This document shows, one piece after another, positions 33,190 through 43,683 of a stretch of DNA of 48,163 nucleotides. The stretch is from Euprymna scolopes (lineage: Eukaryota; Mollusca; Cephalopoda; Sepiida; Sepiolidae). Under the pieces are notes generated by a model. The model saw nothing but the letters and a program-made list of their open reading frames with translations. It did no database searches and had not been told where the DNA came from. Position 1 is the first letter of the stretch. The number at the start of each line of letters is the position of its first letter. The stretch spans positions 88,867,863-88,916,025 of the forward strand of contig CM044499.1 in NCBI GenBank assembly GCA_024364805.1, in the 5' to 3' direction. A program made the position numbers and the translations under genes.

Positions 33190-33440
33190 TAGCAAAAGAG
33201 CCACCACAAAATGGACAGAGACCAAAACACTATTCAGGAAGGCCAGTTAACAAAATTCAACAGACCACCAATATGATGCACTAACCTACACCTTCGATGT
33301 CTGCAATCGATAATGTAGATTGAAGATAGGCTTATTTAACCACAGAAGACTGTGTTCAATCACCTCTACAGGCGCAACCTCATAGATTTCTAGACTGACA
33401 GATGCCAATATTCAGAATTAAGTTGTTTAGATTTTTCAAA
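33190..33440 (+). mobile_element. LINE 3' fragment with C2H2 finger
   Basis: Near 33290-33350 one frame reads YTFDVCNR-CRLKIGLFNHRRLC with a single stop. C-x2-C...H-x3-C with IGLFSHRR is the zinc finger found at the end of some invertebrate LINE ORF2 proteins. It starts at TCTAATATATAAAATTAAGG (33161), which resembles a Helitron 5' end, so a captured fragment is possible. Confidence 0.4.
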
Positions 33441-33734
33441 TTAGATCTAAATAGCAATGCATCTGCCAAATCAATATTTGATTTTGACTAGCCAATCGGT
33501 TATGTTTGTCATTTGCAAATAATTTATTAAAAATCCAATCTGTTTTATCATTTATGTACTCTATCCAGACTGATAATTCTTTCAGTAATAGAAACTTAGA
33601 GATTCATCATTTATTACAAATTCTAGTTCTAAAGTAGTGTCTATAATTGCTGGGTCCATATTGATGCAGAAATTTATTACACTTGTTTTACTAAAGAGGA
33701 AAAATTCTTTTGCTTCATTAATATCTATGAAACT

Positions 33735-34097
33735 TGAGAGGCATTCCAAAAGTAATACTTCCCATTTTTTATTCTGCCAAATGGCTCAGAGGGATTGTAG
33801 ATTGCATTGTTATGATGGTTGAACTTATGCATTCATGACCTAAAAGTTTTATCTCTTTGTCACAGATTTTGAGGATATGAGATTAAGAAAGTAATCGCTG
33901 TCATAAACATATGCCAGAAGCAGAAATGTGTCATTGAATTTCTGGAAAAGAGCATTGAAAATAGTGGTGGCTATGTAGAAAAATAAATTCTGGAGCACAA
34001 AATGTCACTTGTTTTAATGGTACCACTCCTGTCTTTGTAGCTCTTCAACTTTTTGAGTTAAAAGAATAAGAGGCTTTACTTTTGGAACAATCCTTGT
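33735..34097. mobile_element. Mariner-like remnant or MITE
   Basis: The left end has GAGGCATTCCAAAAGTAAT; the right end, reversed, has GGATTGTTCCAAAAGTAAAGCC. The shared TTCCAAAAGTAA is typical of mariner termini. About 360 bases lie between the ends, with no transposase motif. Confidence 0.4.
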
Positions 34098-34343
34098 ACA
34101 TCTCCAGAAAACTACAGCCACATTGTTTGAACAATTATATTTATAAAGATTATTGTTTATGTAAACATTTGTTAAAAAAATTTGGAAAAGGAATTCCAAT
34201 AAAATAATTGTGCAGCAATATAAAGCTTTATTCAGCATATTGTAAAAAAAACAAAAAAAAAACATTGATAATACGAGGGGCGTGCAATAAGTAATGCCCC
34301 TGACCCACTTCCCATAGCAGTAGAGCAACGAAACTTGGCACAA

Positions 34344-36340
34344 TTATGCTTTCTCTACATAGGAACCACCCAGAGTTATGCATTTCTCCCATCGTTTGAT
34401 GCAGCTCTGGAAACCGTTTTTGTAGAACACCCCAGGTTGGTCCTCCAACCACAACGTGACTTCAGAAATCAAGGCTGCATTATCTGGGAAACGCTTTCCT
34501 TTCAAAAACAACTTCATGGCTGGGAAGAGCTGAAAGTCAGAGGGTGCAAGGTCAGGAGAGTAGGGAGGATGGGGTAGGATTTCATAACCACATGCCCATG
34601 CTTCTGATTTGGCGACATGCGAGTTGTGGACTGGAGTGTTGTCCTGCAGGAAGAGGGTACCTTTGCTGATCTTGCCCCACCTCTTGATTTTGATAGCTTC
34701 CCTTTGTTACATGATAAGGGCTGTCCCCTTTTCATGTAAGTATAAAAATAGAGAGATTAGTTAAAATGAAAATAAAATGAGAGAAAGCAGAAATCGAACC
34801 CTGGACATAAGTTTTAAAGAACAATAGGTTTAAATGGAATGTCCAGTAAATTGTTAATTCGGATGAAATAAATAATAAATAAACTATTCAATTGTTAAAA
34901 GAATGTGGATAATGAAATATTGGTTAAATAAATTAGATATGTAGGTTGAATTCCTTTGTGAAAATAAAGAAAAACTAGGTTATTGAAAAATCAGAATGTT
35001 CGGGGAAACGTGCAAGTCCACGCATGTTGATGGCACGTGAATTTTAGTCACGTTGGCCGGACATGCATGGATTTCTCAATATAGGAAGTGAGAGTTAGTT
35101 AGTTAGAGAGACAGTCAGTGAGAAACTCAGAGAGGGTCTGGGAATTCGAACATCTAGGAAGCGAGACGATCACTTTGAAACTAAAATGTGAAGCTTTGAA
35201 TTCTTGATGACGAAAACCACGGCCGGTCGTGAAGAAATAAACCCATTATGTGTTTTGATAAAACGTCGTCTTGTGTTTGTGATTCTTACAAAAAGGTAAA
35301 GTGAAAATTGTATTATATGTCTATATGTATGTGTTATAAAATGTCATTACATACACGTCTCGACATCTCATATCCACAATGTGAATCTACATCTCATATC
35401 TACACTAAGACTGTCTGAACACTATCTCCTCACACTAAGAGCTTTCTTCTTCTACACGTCTAAGGAATGAACATTGAATATATAAGAATCGTAATAACAT
35501 GAACAATCTCTCTAAGTCTCTTACAACAACATCTCTTTATCTCTAAGACTCTCTTTTAATGAAACCCCTATATGTAACATATACATATTTTGGTGCCCGT
35601 GAACCAGTTTGCATCAGCGATGCAAAAACCGAACCTGGGGTCTATATAACACCTTAATTTCCTCAAAAGTGAAGCATAATAGGCTCCTATAATTGTGGTA
35701 CCCTTTGCCAGAAAATCTGTCATCACTACTCCGTCCTGGTCCCAGAAGACTGAGCATGACCTTACCAGCGGAGGGCTGCACCCTTGCCTTCTTTAGAGGT
35801 GGTGAGTCCAAGTGCTTCCACTGCATTGACTGGGCTTTGGTCTCTGGATCATAGTGATGGACTCGGGTTTCATCCTGTGTAATCAGTCTTTTGAAAAACT
35901 TTGACTCATCTTCTTGGCACATTTCCAAATTCATCCTCGAGCACTCGACGCGTTCTCGCTTCTGGAATGGTGTGAGCAACCTGTGAATCCATCTGGCAGA
36001 CACCTTATGCATATGCAAATGGTCATGAATGATAGTTTCCACAGACCCTGTACTAATTTTCACATCTTGGGCTATTTGGCGAATAGTAATGCACCGATCT
36101 TCCAAAATGGCAGCCTCAACTTGACGGACAGATGCCTCATCAATGGCAGAAGGGAGGGAGGGGGCGACCAGGTCTGGGAGCTGTTTCCACACACTTCCGG
36201 CCATGTTTGAATTCACGATGTGAGCGTTTTACAAGGTCATATGATGGGGCATTATCTTTCATTTCATCAAAAGACTCCTGTGGTGTGCGTCCTTTCAAAT
36301 ACAAAAACCGGATCACTGCTCGACATTCAACAGGCTCCAT
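34344..36340 (-). pseudogene. Mariner DD34D transposase
   Basis: Translation begins at the ATG 36340-36338 (MEPVECRAVIRFLYLKG), giving the first helix-turn-helix; HREFKHGRKCVETAPRPGRP is the linker. A second HTH follows (ITIRQIAQDVKISTGSVETI). The catalytic domain has the first Asp in LITQDETRVHHYDPETK, the second in GTLFLQDNTPVHNS and the third in PPYSPDLAPSDF, with 34 residues between the last two. It ends at VEKA and a stop at 34344. Two frameshifts are visible: one in the G-rich run near 36150 and one near 35760. A solo LTR interrupts it between LLRKLR and EAIKIKRWGK; the reading phase on the two sides agrees once the 4-base target duplication is counted once. Confidence 0.9.
34705..35651 (+). 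mobile_element. Solo LTR inserted in mariner
   Basis: A 947-bp terminal repeat with ends TGTTACATGA and TATATAACA, flanked by perfect 4-base duplications CCTT (34701-34704 and 35652-35655). It is related to 16118-16929 in opposite orientation. No internal retrotransposon coding remains. An AATAAA is at about 35237-35242, which suggests plus orientation. The family is an LTR retrotransposon of Gypsy or BEL type. It is younger than the mariner insertion it sits in. Confidence 0.88.
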
Positions 36341-36509
36341 ATCACACCTGACTCGGTTCAAACACCTGTAAAACAGAAACCACAATTAGTTCAGAGCTGT
36401 AATTTGCCACATAACCCGTAGAGATATAAATCATTGCACATGCAAAATTTCAGCTAGATCAGACAATTGGAAGTGGGTGAGGGGCATTACTTATTGCACG
36501 CCCCTCATA

Positions 36510-37192
36510 TTTCCCTATAGACTGGAGAGTTAATATTCATGGGAGATAACTCACGATGTCACTTTATTACAAGTACAAACAGATTTATCTAAGAAGATTA
36601 TCCATCTTTTTTTTCCGTATGACAAAATTTAAACAATTATTTGAACATTAAACTCAACAAATCTTATTTCTTAGTTCTAGAAAGATTACAATCTCTTTTG
36701 ACATGAACATTCTTTTTGACTAAAACGTTTCTGTCCTGGAAATGGAGAACAGTTATTGACATAGATGGACAATATTTATACAGAAACACTTCATTTTTGC
36801 ATTCGTGGTAAAATTATAGCTTTGCACCATTTGCTAATTCACCAAAGAAAAAAAAATTCTACTTTAAGTTTTTTTGAAATTTTATTTTAGGTGACTAAAC
36901 GACGTGAAAAAAGATATGTATATAGAAATAAAGCAATAAAAACAATATTTTTGGTAATAATGATCACACACTTGCAGACCAGAGAGCATTTTAAAGGATT
37001 TTTTTACCATCAACTTTTTCAAGTTGTTTGCATGTAATTGATTAAAATAAGTAGAATCTCATTTATAGAATTAACTCAAGGTACAGGGATCCAATGTCGA
37101 ATTGCTTATGACAGTATTACGAAAGTTCTTTTTTACATTTTTTAAAAATTTATGACTAGCAATAAAATGCTCTTTCAGCTTGCATATTTTTG

Positions 37193-37196
<4 letters not shown>
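36510..37196. other. Intron sequence, nothing recognised
   Basis: AT-rich DNA between the mariner and the Helitron; no supported feature. Confidence 0.45.

Positions 37197-37231
<35 letters not shown>
37197..37231. repeat. (TA)n microsatellite
   Basis: About 35 bases of TA directly beside the Helitron 3' end. Confidence 0.85.
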
Positions 37232-37237
<6 letters not shown>

Positions 37238-37240
37238 GTA

Positions 37241-37996
37241 CTAGCAGGGAGGCCCAACTTTACCCGGGATTGAATGGGGATCAACAAATGTTCCACCCAC
37301 TCATACCTTATTTTCATGGAAATCACCCATTTTTCTATCAAATTGATTGATTGCCTGCTCTAATTGGGGACCTCCCCCACAGTGTACTGGGAGGAAGCTT
37401 CACATGCTTCTCTGCAGTAATTTGGTTCACAATACCTTATAGTTTACACTGCACTGTAGAGAACCTTTTTGTGTATTTTATAGAAATTATCTTTAAATAA
37501 TGGCTTGATTTAAAGTTTAAAACACACAAGTAAATTATCATGGTTCAATAGTGCTCTAAACAGAAACATTCATTTCGAATACGCTCCTGACTTCTTACTT
37601 TTGATTTTATGAAATAATTTTTACATAATCACTTGAATTAAAGTTAAGCATAGAAAAGAAAAGTATCATGGTTCAATTGTGCTCTAAAAAGAATGCTCAT
37701 TTTGAATGCACCCCTGTCTTATAAAAGAGTGTGGTAATAAAACTTTACAAATGCACTGTATAGAAAGTGTTAACTTTAATTAAAATCAGACTTTTTTTCT
37801 TTAGTCAGATTGTTTCGATAATCAATTTTTGATACTTATTGGAAGCATTCTGATACAAAACTTATGTAAGAACACTCTCAGACACATCAAGTACATTCAT
37901 ATGAAATTTTAAAAAAATCAGCTCACCTCTTTTGGAGTCTATAGGAAATGAACTCTCACACACATAGATAAAGTTCCTTTTATATAATAGTAGTTA
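37241..37996 (-). mobile_element. Non-autonomous Helitron, 756 bp
   Basis: On the minus strand the 5' end reads ACTACTATTATATAAAAGG and the 3' end reads CCCGGGTAAAGTTGGG...CTGCTAG followed by T. Inside is a tandem duplication of about 130 bases (ATCATGGTTCAATAGTGCTC near 37537, a close copy near 37666). Internal tandem repeats and no coding capacity are typical of Helitron derivatives. The 259-bp element at 12458-12716 is a shorter relative. Confidence 0.65.
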
Positions 37997-38466
37997 AACA
38001 TTTTAAATGTTCATATAATGTACATTTACAGAGATGTTATTATATTGAATTGTTATTAATGCCAATACATAGTTAAAACAAACAAAAGAGAAATTAAATC
38101 TAAAAGAAAATTAATTAAAATAAAGTTTTCTTTCAGGATTGAAAATACTCTTATTCCATTTTTTTAATTTTTTGTAATGAGAAAAAAAAGACATGGATAT
38201 ATGATGCTCATGAGATTTTCTCATAGAAATTTTTATTCACATTTCTTATTATATATTAAATTTCTTGTAACACCAGAACATTGTTCAAAACAATTTATCA
38301 AATTAATTTTCACTGCTGTTGATGTTTAAACATCTAATTTTTTTTTTTTTTATTATTGCTTGTGTTTGAATCCATGTTTTGAAACTTGACATAAATCATA
38401 AATCTATGATATTATGCTAAAGCTATAATTATTTTGTTAAGGTAATGTTTTAAGCTTTATTTATAA
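37997..38466. other. Intron sequence, nothing recognised
   Basis: AT-rich stretch with a T-run at 38339-38351 and no supported feature. Confidence 0.45.
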
Positions 38467-38500
38467 CTAGCAGGACCAAGTAACCGGCATTGTCCGGTGG
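38467..38500 (-). mobile_element. Helitron 3' terminus
   Basis: The complement reads ACCGGACAATGCCGGT, a hairpin with a perfect 5-bp stem, then 12 bases, then CTAG and T. This is the best-preserved Helitron 3' signature in the window. The body presumably extends to the right; the 5' end was not fixed. Confidence 0.55.
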
Positions 38501-39227
38501 AAGCCTGCCCCCACCCTAAAAAAAAAGTAAACTACTTTTGTTTATTGCTGGTGGCTATGGTGGCCGTGACTGAAATGTAATAATCTGGCTTTCACTGCTG
38601 TTTGAATCTAAGAAAAGCAATTAAGAAAATGCATAAATCAGTATGAATTAATAAAATTACGAAAAATGGTCCATTAGAATAATACTAGAAAGTAAAAACA
38701 AGTTTTAGATTTACTGTTTAGTGATCGAAATCAGTGATAGTAGTCCTAGCTGTTTCTGTTTGTTGTTCAAGTCTTCCTTTTTTTTTTTTTTTTTCAACTC
38801 TTCCACCAATAGTATTAAATTCCAGTTTGATGTTGTCTTATATTGATGTGCAACCCCAACTTCCCACCCCAAATTACAGCTTTTTTCACTTCACTTCTTT
38901 GAGTATTGTCATGTTAAGAACGGCTTTCAGAATACACCACTAACCTCGCCACCTTAAGAACAGCATTCAGAATAGACACCCCCAACATCCGCATGTTTAG
39001 AACGGCTGTCAGAGTAGACAACTGCCTTTTCTTTGGGGAGGGGGGGGAGAATAATTCTCACAAATTTTACTGTGATAATTGTTGTCAGCATCCTCACCTG
39101 CAGTGGGGGGGGAATAGGGGTTGCACTGTCGGTAATAGAATTGTTTATCACTCGTGCATACAAACCTGACAGCCAGTGATCTCTAAAAGTACTTGTCTCC
39201 ACAAAATTAGAATAGGGTTTTTTTTTA
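38501..39227. other. Probable Helitron body or plain intron
   Basis: It contains three spaced copies of a motif like AAGAACGGCTTTCAGAATA (near 38915, 38953 and 38999) about 40-45 bases apart, a small decayed tandem array. No coding frame is supported. Confidence 0.4.
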
Positions 39228-39297
39228 TCAGCATAGTCAGAAACTTAAGTCGTTATTCTACAGAAAATTGTGGCGGTGGACCTAATGTAAAAATTAT
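39228..39297. repeat. Dispersed repeat C, copy 1
   Basis: It shares TTGTGGCGGTGGACCTAAT and the flanking AGCATAGTC words with 44684-44762. The function is unknown. A TATATAAA-containing start like a Helitron 5' end follows at about 39301. Confidence 0.45.
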
Positions 39298-39814
39298 CCC
39301 CTCCCTACCTATATAAAAAAACCCTTTTTTTTCCCCAATCCAGTGTGCCACTTGTGGCAGAACTGTATTTTCCCCATCTCAAAAATGGACCCTGTGTCTG
39401 TCTGTCCTCTGCCATTTATTAACTATTCTTTTTACTATTATTGATTTTTTTGGCAATATTTAACTATTTAAATTATACAAAATCGAGTTTCATTTTGACA
39501 AAACCTTCAAAATAAACTATTGAGTTTTCTAAACTGGAAGGAAAAATAATTAGACACACAAACACAAACAAAATTTCACTGCCGCATTAGAAAAAAAAAA
39601 CCGTAATTTAAAAAAGAAAGTAAAAATAAACCTATGGCATTAAACAGATTAAATGAGTATATCTAAAAATAACTAAAAATTGCAAGTAACTGTTTTCACA
39701 AGTGTTAAAGGCTACATAATTTTCTCTTCTACCTACCTGGATTTGTTCGTTGTAGTTTATTTAGATGCTTTTATTAGGTTAAAAAAAAAACAATAACCGT
39801 TATTTATGTTTTTA

Positions 39815-40060
39815 ATGGAAACCTGGGACCGTTCTCTAAGGAAATGTAAAGATATATTTATAAATCACTGACTTTCCGGATAATAAATGATGCTAAGTAT
39901 TTTACTTATTTTCATTGTTGGATTCTCGTATTTTTGTTGTGATGGAAACATGGAACCTTTTTCTGTAACAAAATGTAAGAAATTATTTTTATTTGCCAAT
40001 CACGACTTTCTGATAATAAATGATGCTAAAGATTGAAATGATTTGCATTGTTGAATACTC
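39815..40060. repeat. Tandem duplication, period about 125 bp
   Basis: Two copies share GATAATAAATGATGCTAA and the TGGAAAC...GGGACC region. They are diverged, so the duplication is old. Confidence 0.6.
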
Positions 40061-40390
40061 CAGTTTTGTTGTTAATTTTTTAAACTTAATGTATTCTATG
40101 CGATTCTGTCAGTATCTTCCTTTTTCACCTAATAGGGGATTTTTTTTTTTTTTGGGCTAATAACTGTGTTATATGCAAATTGCAGGTCGCACACCGCAAA
40201 TAATGTTATAAGTAGAAATAAGCTGTAAAAGTTTTTTTGTTTTCGAAGGGGGGGGGGTGATGGTATAAACTTGAATTCGGGTGCACTGGAAGTAAGAAGT
40301 GCATTTCACTTTTGCCGTAAATAAGTAATCCTAAGAAAGTAAGTTTATGGAACAAGTGCTGTAAAGTAATAGCAGTACTGAGATAATAAG

Positions 40391-40540
40391 TGTGTTTATG
40401 TAAACGACTGAGAAATTGGCTAGAAAGTTTGAGTGATGCAGAAATGGAAAAAGAAACGAACGTATGAATGTTTATGTATACAACCGAGAAGTTGGCAGAA
40501 TATTTCGAGTGATGCAGAAATGTAATAATAAACTAATGTA
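40391..40540. repeat. Tandem duplication, period about 77 bp
   Basis: Two copies share GTTTATGTA, GAGAAGTTGGC and GAGTGATGCAGAAATG. A longer frame just downstream (40596-40844) has no recognisable features. Confidence 0.6.
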
Positions 40541-41019
40541 TTGTTATGTGCAGTATTAAAAGTAGTAGTACATTAATGTCTAATTACATGTAATAATGTA
40601 TTTGGCAGTTTATGGAAGAGAAGTTGTGTTTTCTGTATCTGTAGCAATAATGGCCCCAAAATTATGTTTGGTAGTGACACCATATAACAACTTTAATAAT
40701 CATTTATTTCTGAAGTGGGATAATTGTGTTCTAGAATATAAGAATAGTGTTAGCTCAGCCAATCGGATTGATTGGAATTATGCTGGGGAGACTTCATTAT
40801 TTAGGTTGCGGAAAATGGAAAGATTATATGGTATGTCTGTGTAATAGCCAGTTAAATGTAGATGTAGTTATAGGCGGCGCAAGCACAATAGTGTAAGAAA
40901 ATGTAGAATTTGTTACGGCATCAACTGGAGCACTAGGTAATGAGAGAGAAAAATAGGACTCCTTCCTCTGTAGATGTGGCGATCGTGATGGTATTGTTCA
41001 TTGGATGTTATGTAGCAGT

Positions 41020-41718
41020 AAATGGGACAGAAAACCTACGCTACTTTGGTCCAGAGGGGAATTTCTGCAATCATTTTATTATATAGTAAACAAATCTCAC
41101 TACTGATGCAATTCTCTACCTATTAAATTCCAGGTATGTCCAAGGATGGAGTACTGTTGCCACATCTGTGAAGGAGCTGCTAGAAAGATCCTGCCTTGAC
41201 AGAGTTCAAAATAGACTTTGTAGCCTAGTAAGGGATGCCCCTTTTCTCTTCTCTACAACTTCTTTCTCACAGAAGAGACATTGCGAGCCTGTCGCTGCTA
41301 TATCGTTATTTTCATGGCAAGTGCTCGTCTAAGCTCCAATCTATGCTTCCTACCTCACCAAACTTTCATGAGAAATTCGTCTAGTTGAAAATACTATTAA
41401 TAATTTCCCCCACTCTTTATCTGTGCCTAAACTTAAACGTAGATTCCATGAACAAAGCTTCTTTCTTAGAACTGCACATCTGTAGAACTGTCTTCCGTTT
41501 GCCTGTTTTCCGGCTGACTACAACATGGTCGTCTTCAAGTCCAACGTAAACAAGTTCTTGATGAGCTGTTCCCCTTAAGTAATCGAATTTACCAAATTTC
41601 CACTACTAACGATTACTACGATATTTTCCCATTGACTACTGTACACTCTTTAACCATTATCCTCGAGTGGCCTCTGGGCTTTGATAGATGGTGTCTCCTA
41701 TGTAAAAAAAATTAAAAA
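41020..41718 (+). mobile_element. CR1-like LINE 3' fragment, decayed
   Basis: The plus strand reads RMEYCCHI-EGA (near 41145), LDRVQNRLCSLV, ASLSLLYRYFHGKCSSKLQ (41285-41340), then PHSLSVPKLKRRFHEQSFFLRTA and ADYNMVVFKSNVNKFL. It ends with CCTCGAGTGGCCTCTGGGCT and an A-rich tail at 41704-41718. Several stops and frameshifts are present. It is the same subfamily as 14309-14810 and the only CR1-like copy here that lies in the sense direction of ADPGK. Confidence 0.78.
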
Positions 41719-43457
41719 GTCCAAATAGGTTAGTTAGTAGACTTAAGATCTCAAGGTTTAGATTTCTAGACATCGTATCTGTTTTATTTGTTGATTAATG
41801 GCAAAAACTGATCGAGGTGGGGGGGGGCACAGTTTTGAAAGCTGGTTTATCATATATTTTTGTAGATTTCCGATTACTTTTTGATTGTATTTGAAAGATT
41901 AAACTCTAAAGTTCATTTCCAGAAGGAAAAAGATATTTTACTTGTGAAAAAAAAAAGCTATAATGAAAAATGTTTTTATGGCAACATTCGGAAACTGACA
42001 AGTTTCAACTAAATTTTGAAGTTAAATAAATTCCTTGTAAAAATCCCTTGAAAAATAAATATTAGTTTTTTTTTTTTTTCAAAGATGATTATAAAAGTAA
42101 AGTTCTAACACTTTGAACAAAAAAAGCACCGGTTTGTATAAAAATAGTTTAATTAATTCACAAAAGCAAAAGATTCTGGTTTTGCACAATCAAAACAAAC
42201 GAAAAGTCGTCATGCATGAGTTCTATGGAAGCCCAAAATGTCTGGTTATCTGAAAATTACATCAGGTTATTGGAGGGATGGAGAGGTTTTCTTGTTTACC
42301 AGCCGTGCATCTGTACATTCCTATTGTGAACATTTGTATAATTTTTTACTATTTTTTAATTTAATTATCTTTGTATGGTCCTGCTGTAAAACTTTCAATT
42401 TTTTATTTTTCAAGATTATATAATATTATATTTCGTTCATGCAAGGAAAATATTAGAATCTTACATATAAAAATTCCACTAAAAATATAACCTTTAAAAA
42501 AAAAGGAAATAGTTTCTGCAATTATAATTTGTTTTGTGTAAAAATATTAAATAAACAATGCTTAATTCAAGGATAATATTGTTAGTTCAAAAAATTAATT
42601 TTTTTTTTTTTAGGTATATCGATTTCATTAATACGGACTTTGAAATTGACTTCCAAACTGTAACATACGTAACACGGAATGGGTCATATGATGAATACTG
42701 AAGATGTCATTAAAATTGGCTAATTTCCTGATTTTTGGTGAATTTTTAAATAAAGGAAGGGGTCAAAATGTTTATACATTGGTATTTATTTTGCACGTAC
42801 TTACTATTAATGCAACATTCTCGTCTTTCTAAAAGTAGTTATGATCTCTGATATTTTGAAATGAGACAAATTCGTAATGTATTTACTGTATTTAAATTAA
42901 TTCTAATTGACGAACAGACTGATGGACAAAATCCCTTTTTTGCTAGGCTTATATTTGACTGTTTTTCTCATCATTGCTGCCATTTTCACATGGTTTTGGT
43001 TGTTGTACTGATTGCCTTTTTTAAGTGTACCTTGTCGTGATTAGTAATCTTTTGGGATATTTGAATGGAACTTATTCTCATTCCACATTACATTTGTAAA
43101 TTTGAATTAGAATTTGTAAGTTAAGAAGTGAATATAACAGAAATTTTTTTTTTTTTTTTAACATTTATTTATTGAAAAATTTTTTTATTTTTTTATTTAT
43201 TGAAAAATTTGAAATTAACTGAGTTCCAACAATATACATCTTCATCAGGCATGGAATTAGTTTGTGTTTTTCCTTCCCTGTGGCATGGTGTGACTAGAAA
43301 ATCAAAGTCCATGTGGTTTTAAACAGTGTTTTTATTTTTAAATAAATGTTTATTTAAATAAATTCTGTGTCGTATTGGCTTAACTTACAAATTCTAATAA
43401 AAAAAATTATTGGAAAAATATTTTCAAAGAATTTTTGTTTTTACTTTATTTTTCCAG
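41719..43457. other. End of intron 1, nothing recognised
   Basis: AT-rich DNA with T-runs (42067-42080, 42600-42611 and 43146-43159). TTATTGAAAAATTT occurs twice near 43170-43210. The last 25 bases form the pyrimidine tract of the exon 2 acceptor. Confidence 0.5.
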
Positions 43458-43683
43458 AATCAACTCTTGCGTTGATCTCATAGTTAAAGCTCTGCCTGTG
43501 TTTGAGGCCCTTCAAATCCGTCCAGGTTCCACTAAAGATCATGCTCTTCTTAACAATTTTGATGATCTTCAAGAGACATTCTCTCACTTTTTCTCAAAGG
43601 GCTCAGCTGCAGAAAGGAGTTTCACAAACAAAGAAGAATTTGAGAAGATGGTGTCAGTTGCGGACAATGTCCCCAATAGCCAG
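43458..43683 (+). CDS. ADPGK: ADP-dependent glucokinase, exon 2
   Basis: A 226-base exon between TTTTTCCAG and CAG|GTAGGC. Its first base completes the Gly codon of exon 1; 75 full codons follow and it ends in phase 0. The protein reads INSCVDLIVKALPVFEAL, GSTKDHALLNNFDDLQETF, SHFFSKGSAAERSF and then ADNVPNSQ. This parallels vertebrate ADPGK (VNACVDVVL, GKDHSILHSRNDLEEAF, HFMGKGAAAERFF, FPGAQ) residue for residue over most of its length. It forms the first part of the ADP-dependent kinase domain; the catalytic GxGD region is further downstream, outside the window. The next residues expected are near YVGGNA in exon 3. The codon pattern is host-like, with no stops or shifts. Confidence 0.95.

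Larger units (their letters stand above)
34274..36507 (-). mobile_element. Mariner transposon split by a solo LTR
   Basis: Terminal inverted repeats CGAGGGGCGTGCAATAAG (left) and TGAGGGGCGTGCAATAAG (right end reversed) extend over about 34 bases and are flanked by TA at 34272-34273 and 36508-36509. Without the LTR insert (34705-35651 plus one 4-base duplication) the element is about 1.28 kb, the normal mariner size. It carries a DD34D transposase on the minus strand. Confidence 0.92.
7667..43457 (+). other. ADPGK intron 1, about 35.8 kb
   Basis: It begins GTATGA at 7667 and ends with a long pyrimidine-rich tract and TTTCCAG at 43457. The phase-2 donor and acceptor join to a conserved Gly codon. 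The intron is packed with transposons described separately. No other host exon was recognised inside it on either strand. Confidence 0.85.

Noticed and set aside
35590-35610. TTTGGTGCCCGTGAAC as a primer-binding site next to an LTR
   Set aside because: The CCTT duplication places the LTR border at 35651, so this word is inside the terminal repeat, not after it.
40596-40844. Frame of 82 codons as a possible small gene
   Set aside because: No domain, no signal peptide, no splice context, and it lies in intron 1 beside a tandem repeat; chance cannot be excluded.
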